Positions 57,839 through 64,000 of a DNA stretch of 64,000 nucleotides are shown here, in pieces (the stretch's first letter is position 1; every line of letters begins with the position of its first letter). The translations under genes and the position numbers were made by a program. Source of the stretch: Morganella psychrotolerans (lineage in GTDB: Bacteria; Pseudomonadota; Gammaproteobacteria; Enterobacterales; Enterobacteriaceae); assembly GCF_001676155.1 (NCBI RefSeq), contig NZ_LZEW01000031.1, positions 1 to 64,000 on the forward strand. The letters run 5' to 3'. The notes below the pieces were generated by a model. The model saw nothing but the letters and a program-made list of their open reading frames with translations. It made no database searches and was not told the origin of the DNA.

Positions 57839-59192
57839 TTAAAACAGCCGTTCAAAACGCAGCATGATTTCAGTTTGCCGGTAGGTATAAAGCCACGGGA
57901 TAGTGCTGTGGTTCCGGGTATGAATAAGAGAAAGCTGTGGTGAAATCTGTCCGGATGACGGCGGATAGAAGGCGAGCGTTGTACTGTACTGTTGTGAGCG
58001 ATCCTCCCTGGTATGACGGTGTAACGGGTGTATATGGTTATAGCGTTTGCGGCTGTACACCGCATGAACAGACTGAGAAAAGAAGGGATGCCACAGGTGG
58101 CTTAAACCGGTGTGCAGTGCGGCCGTCCGGTAGTGTTTATAGGGATCGTTTTTCCGGTGAACGGTAGCTTCCCCCTGCAGGTACAGTGTGGTGGCAGGGT
58201 GCGGACGCCAGGTAACCTGCGGCATCAGCTGATATTCTGTGCCGTTGTGTGAATGCAGACGGGGCTGAAAGCGGTGCTGTTTAAGTGCTGCCCGTCCGCT
58301 CAGTGACCAGTGAGGGCTGAGTTGCTGATGCAGGTAAGTGTGTAATCCGTAATTGGCAGAGAAGCGTGTTCCGGCGGAGATGTGTTGTTCAAACACCGGT
58401 GTCAGTTGCCACAGGGTGTGACGATCCTGGTAGTGATATCCCGCTTTGGCTGTCAGTGTCACGGTATTCGGAACCTGATTGGCGGCATCATAACGGGTGG
58501 CGGTGTGGTAGTGCTGAGTTAGAAAATGAGAGCCGGTCAGAGCGGTTAGTCTGCGCAGATCCCAGTCACTGCGCCACTGCAATACGGCGTGAGGTTTTTG
58601 TGTAACCAGATTGGCATAGCAGGAGCCGTCCGGGTTGTAATGCAGGCAGTGTGCTCCGGGTTCAGGAGTCTGGTAATAGTTATTATTGTAATGGCTGCCT
58701 GCGCTGAGCATAAGTGACCAGCTTAGTGCCCGGGACAGCTCGGTAATGGTACGGGTAATCTCCGGGTAGTGCGGGGATGTCACCGGCAGACGCTGACTGA
58801 GTGCTCTGAACAGTGAGAGCGCATTGCCGGTCTGGCGATCAGCCCGGTAGCTGCGGGCGAGTTCCAGCTGTGCGGTAAAAAAGTGAGGCTTTTGTTCCAA
58901 AATGGCCTGATATAACGTAATCGCCAGTCCGGGGCGCTGATTTAAATACGCCAATTTTGCCTGACTGAATAATATAAGTAACGGATCAGCATGGTTATCT
59001 TTCTGATAGACAGACAGATAGTGATAAATATTTTTCAGGTGATTTTTTTTTAAGTGATAAATATAAATTTTGAGCAGTATTATATTGAGTTGTTTTATTT
59101 GTATTCTGTATATGTGCAGATGCAGGGAATAAAAAAGAAATTAATAATAAGAATAAATTAAATCCATAAAGTAACTTTATCTGCAACGACAT
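57839..59192 (-). CDS. Slam outer-membrane translocator (type XI secretion), frameshifted
   Basis: The signal peptide (LLYGFNLFLLLISFLFPASA) and first TPR helices lie in one frame; the rest is in another. Nine T at 59043-59051 become eight to restore LSLKKNHLKNIYHYLSVYQKD, giving about 450 residues. The N-terminal TPR part (QAKLAYLNQRPGLAITLYQAIL, FFTAQLELARSYRADRQTGNAL, split here) is followed by a DUF560/Slam barrel (SLMLSAGSHYNNNYYQ and repeated WxxxPxFEQHxSAGTRFSANYG-like strands, C-terminal RFERLF). Slam proteins move hemophilins and surface lipoproteins across the outer membrane; the neighbouring substrate at 59381 supports this. Confidence 0.88.
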
Positions 59193-59243
59193 AATAATAT
59201 CCGGTAAGTATCAGGAACAGATACTCTGTTCCTGATAAAATGG

Positions 59244-59369
59244 TATACCCGTATTCATTCAAACTACAGGTTCGTTGGCAGCACTCAGCCAGCCGGGTCA
59301 CATACTGATGTATGCTCCCCGTCTATCTTCCCTTGCCGCCTGCCTGAATCTTGAATGACGTTGGGTATA
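59244..59369 (-). repeat. ERIC-type repeat, copy 3
   Basis: 126 bp, reverse orientation relative to copy 1 (ends TTGAATGACGTTGGGTATA, starts TATACCCGTATTCATTCAA). It separates the hemophilin gene from the Slam gene and would fold in their mRNA, so it may modulate relative expression. Confidence 0.88.
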
Positions 59370-59380
59370 TCAATAATGAA

Positions 59381-60166
59381 TTACGACTTGGTGCCGCCGA
59401 AAGCGATATTCTTCGCTTTATCATCGCTGAACTCGGCATAGCCCGCTAACTGCTGTGCATCATCACCGAAGAAATGACCCTGAGAGGTTCCGTTAGTCGC
59501 CGGTGTATCTGTACCTGCTCCAACGTTACTGACAGAGGCGGTTCCGTCAAATGCTGAACCGGTGATAACACCACTCATACTGTAGTTAAGCGCCGCTGTA
59601 CTGAGAGCGCCGGTAAAGGTATTAGCATCAAAATCGGTGCTGAGTGTGCCGCTGACCTGTTCACCGCTGTTGTACTGGCTGAGTCCTTTAATGCTGTACT
59701 GAGCGGTCCCCTCTGATGGCATAACCCCGGTGATATCTTTGCCGGCGTAATAGACCATATGGGAATCATCACTGAAATCAGTACCGGAAGCCCACTCGCC
59801 GTAATAAACATCGGCATCCGCCACTTTCGCAAAGTTAAAGGAACCCATATTCCCATGCGATTGTGGAACCGAAGTGATAACAGAGACTCCGTTATCATTT
59901 GGCGCGGCACGGTTTGGTCCCTGAAGGCCGGCAAAGCTGACCTTCATTCCTTCTCGCATACCTGAATAACCAATTCCCGGCTCACCGCCTGGTGACGGAT
60001 GACCTTGCCGTTCCGATGCAGCGGTTACACCAACAATGATATGCCCCCCTGTAACCGGGTTTACTGAGCTGCCATAACCAGCTTCAGCCTGTGCCTGTAC
60101 TGCAGAAAATGCAGCGCAAAGGGTAACGAGTGTAGCCAGCGGGGTTTTAATATGTAATATCTTCAT
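59381..60166 (-). CDS. Secreted hemophilin-like haem-binding protein (Slam substrate)
   Basis: 261 residues. Sec signal peptide cleaved after residue 27 (AVQAQA/EAGYGSS); no lipobox, so a soluble secreted protein rather than a lipoprotein. The N-terminal half (about 28-130; GGHIIVGVT, EGMKVSFAGLQGPN) corresponds to the ligand-binding handle. The C-terminal half (about 150-261) is an eight-strand TbpB-like barrel with alternating SGTLSTDFDANTFTGALS and GSAFDGTASVS strands and the typical end AFGGTKS, the Slam-recognised part. Resembles HphA of Acinetobacter and HrpC of Xenorhabdus in architecture. It captures haem for the receptor at 54857. A strong AAGGAG precedes the ATG, and a Fur box lies 115 bp upstream. 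Confidence 0.82.
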   Translation of the reverse strand: MKILHIKTPLATLVTLCAAFSAVQAQAEAGYGSSVNPVTGGHIIVGVTAASERQGHPSPGGEPGIGYSGMREGMKVSFAGLQGPNRAAPNDNGVSVITSVPQSHGNMGSFNFAKVADADVYYGEWASGTDFSDDSHMVYYAGKDITGVMPSEGTAQYSIKGLSQYNSGEQVSGTLSTDFDANTFTGALSTAALNYSMSGVITGSAFDGTASVSNVGAGTDTPATNGTSQGHFFGDDAQQLAGYAEFSDDKAKNIAFGGTKS

Positions 60167-60281
60167 AACCTTACTCCTTGTCGTGGGATAAATTACATTG
60201 TTGACTCATGGTATAAAACGCATTTCCGGTGTTATTTCCGGAAGACGAATCAACGATAAAGGAGAAGTTTTTATCTGTAAA

Positions 60282-60296
60282 TGAGAATTATTATCA
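60282..60296 (-). promoter_or_regulatory. Fur box upstream of the hemophilin locus
   Basis: TGAGAAT-T-ATTATCA matches the 7-1-7 Fur consensus TGATAATnATTATCA at 13 of 14 positions. It overlaps a plausible minus-strand promoter (TTTACA, 17 bp, TATCGT). Predicts repression of the hemophilin operon when iron is plentiful. Confidence 0.8.
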
Positions 60297-60522
60297 TCTG
60301 TTGCGTGTGGAATAATTTGATTTGAATGCTAATTAAATAACGGATTAAAAAAATAACTATTTTTTTATTTTTTATGACAGTTTTATTTCAAAAAAAATAA
60401 ATGAAAATTTGTGACACCTATTCAGGTTTATCTATTATTGAAAATCACCTATTAATTCATTTATATAATTTAAAAGCGTGGGGTATTACTATTTGTTATA
60501 GAAACATATGATTAAAACGCAA

Positions 60523-60648
60523 TATACCCTTATTTATTAAAACTGCAGGTTCGTTGGCTGCGCTCACCAGACAGGTCACATAGTTTACCTATGCTCCCCG
60601 TCTGGTTTCTCTTGCCGCCTGCCTGCATCCTGAATGACGTTGGGTATA
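60523..60648 (-). repeat. ERIC-type repeat, copy 4
   Basis: 126 bp, same orientation as copy 3 (starts TATACCCTTATTTATTAAA, ends TGAATGACGTTGGGTATA). It lies between the Fur-box region and the small secreted-protein gene. The remaining 60297-60522 is AT-rich without a gene. Confidence 0.88.
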
Positions 60649-60739
60649 GTAATGCGTTTAATTAATCTCTGTTATTCGGTTTGATTTTCTATTCATACGT
60701 CATACTGTTTCATATCATCCGGAAAATAAAGATAACCTT

Positions 60740-61183
60740 ATGATTTATAATACGATAAAAATATTGATATCTGCGGTGCTTATTCTTACCTGTAGATTTG
60801 CGGCTGCAAACTGGCCTCAGACCAGTATGAATTCTGAACATTATCAGGTGATTACGCTGACACCGGATATGCCGGTGCCGGGGGCGGCAGATAATGACCC
60901 TCAGACACAGGGAATACGCCTGATTGGCTTGCGTCCGAAAGCGCCCGGTCAGCCGGAGTATGTTGAAGTGACCCGTCAGTTTTCACCCGGAGCCACAAAA
61001 CATATCAGCTATAAAGGGCGGAAATACCGGGTGGTGGGGGATATTCACCGGGTGGATGAATTATCTGACAGCGGTAAGTGGGATAAAGGGCAATCTGTCG
61101 TGGTGAAGGAGTATTACGAGATTCTCGACAGCCCGGGAAAACGTACCGGTAAGGGGTTCCTGTTTTCCCGGTGCGGAGAATGA
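60740..61183 (+). CDS. Small secreted protein of unknown function
   Basis: 147 residues, not recognised. Signal peptide ILISAVLILTCRFAAANW (cut near residue 23). The mature part is polar with GIRLIGLRPKAPGQPEYVEVTRQ and a C-terminal EYYEILDSPGKRTGKG; one Cys near the end (SRCGE). Probably periplasmic or outer-surface. It overlaps in position with the leader of the acetyltransferase gene (81 bp gap) and may be cotranscribed. No functional guess is supported. Confidence 0.6.
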   Translation: MIYNTIKILISAVLILTCRFAAANWPQTSMNSEHYQVITLTPDMPVPGAADNDPQTQGIRLIGLRPKAPGQPEYVEVTRQFSPGATKHISYKGRKYRVVGDIHRVDELSDSGKWDKGQSVVVKEYYEILDSPGKRTGKGFLFSRCGE

Positions 61184-61263
61184 AAAATACAAAGGTAACG
61201 TTAATTATTTCTGCTGAAAAACCGTTAATATATCCGCAGAAAACTATATCAGCGGAGAGTAAC

Positions 61264-62028
61264 ATGTCGTCAGTCCGGATCCTCAGTGTTGCGCAGTGTG
61301 ATGAAGCATTGATGGACAGTGCTGAAGCACTGGTTGCGGAGCAATGGCCGTTATTTATGTTGTGCAGCCCTGTAACTGAGCGTTACTGGGATGCATTATA
61401 TAATAAGAAAAATATACCTTTTCAACAGGTCGCTGTCGCCACCATTGCCGGCAAGCCGCAGGTAGTCGGGTTACTGAGTGCCATTGCATTTTATTTTCCA
61501 AAGAACGCACCACTGACCGATTTGCCGGATGGCGGGTGGGATGCGGTCTTAACGCAGGGTGCGACAGAAACCTGTGAGCCGACATTTGTTTGTGCGCTGG
61601 CAGCCACTGTTGACCCGGATTTTCGCGGACGCGGCATTCCGGCGCAGCTTATCAATGCACTGAAAACCGCTGTGATTGATGCGGGGTTGAAAGGGCTGGT
61701 GGTACCGGTTCGTCCGACACTCAAAGCGCAGTATCCGTTGCAGGATTTCACGCAATATTGTCAGTGGCTGACCCCGCAGGGAGAGCCGTTTGATCCATGG
61801 ATCCGCACCCATGTCCGGCTCGGCGGGCAGATTATCAAACCGACGTTATGTTCAATGACAATTGCGGCATCCGCAGAAACCTGGTCTGAATGGACCGGGA
61901 TGGCATTTGCACATGCCGGTCAGTATATTGTGCCGGGCGCACTGGTTCCGGTTGATGCTTATCCTGAAACAGACAAAGTCATCTACCGTGAACCGAATCT
62001 GTGGATATATCATCCGCTGTCTGAATAA
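61264..62028 (+). CDS. GNAT-family N-acetyltransferase
   Basis: 254 residues from ATG 61264. The acetyl-CoA loop is in VCALAATVDPDFRGRGIPAQLINALK (R-G-x-G-I pattern), with the preceding strand and a C-terminal extension containing QYIVPGALVPVDAYPETDK. Substrate unknown; relatives are described only as GNAT proteins. One base separates its stop from the fdhD stop (convergent). Confidence 0.75.
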   Translation: MSSVRILSVAQCDEALMDSAEALVAEQWPLFMLCSPVTERYWDALYNKKNIPFQQVAVATIAGKPQVVGLLSAIAFYFPKNAPLTDLPDGGWDAVLTQGATETCEPTFVCALAATVDPDFRGRGIPAQLINALKTAVIDAGLKGLVVPVRPTLKAQYPLQDFTQYCQWLTPQGEPFDPWIRTHVRLGGQIIKPTLCSMTIAASAETWSEWTGMAFAHAGQYIVPGALVPVDAYPETDKVIYREPNLWIYHPLSE

Positions 62029-62814
62029 TCAGTCGCGTAAACGTTCCGGGTGGGTATAAATAGTTGCCCGCCCCTTTTTGCAGAAACCCACCAGTGTCAG
62101 GCGGCAGCGTTTGGCGGTTTCAATCGCCAGGGTTGTCGGGGCGGAGACGGCAAATAAAATTTCTGCCCCGCACTGCGCACTTTTCTGCACCATTTCATAG
62201 CTGGCGCGGCTGGAAACCAGCACCGCACCCTGTGTCCACTGTGCTTTTGCCCGCATTCCCAGCAATTTATCCAGCGCCACATGGCGACCCACATCTTCAC
62301 ATCCGCCCAGCAATTCACCTTCCGGTGAGATCCACCCGGCGGCATGGGTACAGCCGGTCATTTTTCCGATTTCCTGTACCTGCGGCAACTGATTGAGCGC
62401 CTCATCGAGGTGGCTCAGTGAAAATGTCTGAGTAAAATCAAGCTGTGTGACAGGGCGGAAAATCTCACTGATTTGCTCTGTACCGCAGATACCGCATCCG
62501 GTACGTCCCGCCATATTACGGCGGCGATCTTTCAGTCCGGCAAAACGGCGTGACGATAATTCGACGTGGATCTCAAATCCGCCGTGGCAGGCATCCATAA
62601 TATCAATACCGCGGATTTCATTGGCTGACTCAATGATCCCTTCGGAAAGTGAGAAGCCAATGGCGAAATCATCGAGGTTTTTCGGGCTGGCCATCATCAC
62701 AACATGAGAAATGCCGTTATAAACCAGTGCAACCGGTGTTTCTTCTGCAACCCAGTCATCTTCGCTGTGTCCGATGGTTGTTTTTTTGTTGCACACTTGT
62801 GAGGTGCGCACCAC
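62029..62814 (-). CDS. fdhD: Formate dehydrogenase sulfur carrier FdhD
   Basis: 261 residues with [20 protein letters not shown]-like [15 protein letters not shown], the sulfur-relay cysteines in [12 protein letters not shown], and [16 protein letters not shown]. FdhD passes sulfur from IscS to the Mo cofactor of formate dehydrogenases. The GTG at 62814 gives the longest credible start. Divergent from fdoG as in E. coli. Confidence 0.94.
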   Translation of the reverse strand: MVRTSQVCNKKTTIGHSEDDWVAEETPVALVYNGISHVVMMASPKNLDDFAIGFSLSEGIIESANEIRGIDIMDACHGGFEIHVELSSRRFAGLKDRRRNMAGRTGCGICGTEQISEIFRPVTQLDFTQTFSLSHLDEALNQLPQVQEIGKMTGCTHAAGWISPEGELLGGCEDVGRHVALDKLLGMRAKAQWTQGAVLVSSRASYEMVQKSAQCGAEILFAVSAPTTLAIETAKRCRLTLVGFCKKGRATIYTHPERLRD

Positions 62815-63027
62815 GAATTAGACATTTGTGTAACGAATTTATGGAATTAATGTCATCCATCAGATGAATTCCTGTAATTAATAATACATAATAATAGTAT
62901 GGGTAAAAATTTTACACCATCCCGCAGGCAATGAACCTGATCGCACCATCGTGTGCGGATAAAAAAAGAAAGTTCGCTGTTTTATATTTTACAGCGACAT
63001 AAGAGCAATGTAACAAAGGAGATCCCC

Positions 63028-64000
63028 ATGCAAGTCAGCAGAAGGCAGTTCTTTAAGATCTGCGCTGGCGGTATGGCGGGAACGACAGCAGCGGCACTGG
63101 GCTTCGCCCCGTCAGTCGCTATTGCCGGCTCACGTCAATATAAGCTTTTGCGCGCACGTGAAACCCGAAATACCTGCACATACTGTTCTGTCGGTTGCGG
63201 GCTGTTAATGTACAGCCTGGGCGACGGAGCGAAAAACGCCAAAGAATCTATTTTCCACATTGAAGGTGACCCGGATCATCCGGTTAACCGTGGTGCGCTG
63301 TGCCCGAAAGGTGCGGGGCTTATTGACTTTATTCACAGTGAAAGCCGTCTTAAATACCCTGAGGTTCGTGAAGCGGGTACTAACGAGTGGAAGCGTATTT
63401 CGTGGAACGAGGCGTTTGATCGCATCGCACGATTGATTAAAGACGACCGCGATAACAACTTTATTGAAAAAAACAGCGATGGCGTCACCGTCAACCGCTG
63501 GTTAACCACCGGGATGCTGTGTGCGTCCGCAGCCAGTAATGAAACCGGTTTTGTCACCCAGAAATTTTCCCGCGCCCTCGGCATGCTTGCCGTGGATAAC
63601 CAGGCGCGTGTCTGACACGGACCAACGGTAGCAAGTCTTGCTCCAACGTTTGGTCGCGGTGCGATGACCAACCACTGGGTTGATATTAAAAATGCCAACC
63701 TTGTTGTTGTTATGGGCGGAAACGCCGCTGAAGCGCATCCGGTGGGATTCCGCTGGGCGATGGAAGCCAAAATTCATAACAACGCCAAATTGATCGTGAT
63801 TGACCCGCGCTTTACCCGTACGGCGGCGGTGGCTGATTTTTATACGCCAATCCGTCCCGGAACAGATATCGCGTTCCTGTCAGGTGTGATTAAGTACCTG
63901 ATGGAAAATGAAAAAATTAACCGTGAATATGTTGAGGCGTATACCAACGCCAGCCTTATCGTGCGTGAAGATTACGCATTCGATAACGGACTTTTCAGTG
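63028..64000 (+). CDS. fdoG: Formate dehydrogenase-O alpha subunit, selenocysteine, 3'-truncated by window end
   Basis: Starts MQVSRRQFFKICAGG with a Tat signal (RRQFFK), then a [4Fe-4S] motif CTYCSVGCG and the Mo-bis-MGD fold (VVMGGNAAEAHPVGF, IDPRFTRTA). The in-frame TGA at 63613-63615 in VxHGPTVASLAPTFGRGA is selenocysteine (U196-like position in FdoG/FdnG). Oxidises formate in the periplasm, feeding the quinone pool through FdoH/FdoI (expected past the window). FdhD next door argues for FdoG rather than FdnG. Confidence 0.95.
63613..63654 (+). promoter_or_regulatory. Bacterial SECIS element at the fdoG UGA codon
   Basis: The TGA at 63613 is followed by GACCAACG...AGCAAGTCTTGCT...AACGTTTGGTC, a hairpin (about 63622-63654) with the apical AAGUCU loop close to the UGA, as SelB requires. 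It marks the TGA as Sec, not a nonsense mutation. Confidence 0.75.

Noticed and set aside
59381-60166. HasA-type hemophore
   Set aside because: It has a cleavable Sec signal and a TbpB-like C-terminal barrel beside a Slam, whereas HasA lacks an N-terminal signal and uses a type I ABC exporter, none of which is present.
63613-63615. fdoG nonsense mutation
   Set aside because: TGA is the conserved selenocysteine position with a following SECIS-like hairpin.
63333-63777. Minus-strand frames opposite fdoG
   Set aside because: Shadows of the strongly conserved fdoG frame.

Overview
The window looks like the replication-origin side of an enterobacterial chromosome of the Morganellaceae, most likely Morganella morganii. 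The basis is the E. coli-like gene order (rrn–yieP–hsrA–rbs, ravA–viaA–asnA–asnC–mioC–oriC–mnmG–rsmG–atp–glmU–glmS, gyrB–recF–dnaN–dnaA / rpmH–rnpA–yidD–yidC–mnmE), protein similarity to E. coli that is high but not that of a close relative, roughly balanced base composition (too GC-rich for Proteus or Providencia) and ERIC-type intergenic repeats. Species assignment is an inference.

Layout. 1-305: promoters and leader of an rRNA operon reading leftwards out of the window. 461-8612: yieP and hsrA, convergent with the ribose operon rbsDACBKR, which has two RbsR-type operators. 8820-9395: a secreted AA10 lytic polysaccharide monooxygenase. 9538-14672: ravA-viaA, asnA, asnC, mioC. 14698-14941: oriC, with three 13-mers and DnaA boxes. 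15044-28669: mnmG, rsmG, the complete F1Fo ATP synthase operon, glmU and glmS. 28969-36117: two convergent chemoreceptors, an orphan DUF2169 gene, nagK and asd. 37031-40886: a gadB-gadC-glsA acid-resistance operon. 40943-51610: gyrB/recF/dnaN/dnaA and, divergently, rpmH/rnpA/yidD/yidC/mnmE.

Two accessory systems stand out. (1) 52111-53847, a visibly AT-rich island directly behind mnmE: a short peptide gene, an ATP-grasp peptide-maturase-like enzyme and a small membrane protein, overlapping like an operon. This looks like a graspetide-type (omega-ester/amide) RiPP cluster. It lies behind the mnmE 3' end, a known integration hotspot, and an imperfect copy of that site lies at its far edge. (2) 54049-60296: a Fur-box-preceded locus encoding a secreted hemophilin-like haem-binding protein, its Slam outer-membrane translocator (type XI secretion), a large TonB-dependent receptor and a dedicated TonB. 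Together these would form a secreted-hemophore haem-uptake system. To its right are a small secreted protein, a GNAT acetyltransferase, fdhD and the start of the selenoprotein gene fdoG.

Quality caveat. At least nine genes (rbsK, viaA, gyrB, mnmE, peptide precursor, ATP-grasp, membrane protein, TonB-dependent receptor, Slam) are broken by single-base frameshifts. Nearly all are one extra base in an A/T or G homopolymer, and they hit essential genes such as gyrB. The simplest reading is assembly/sequencing error, so I annotate these as single genes across the break.
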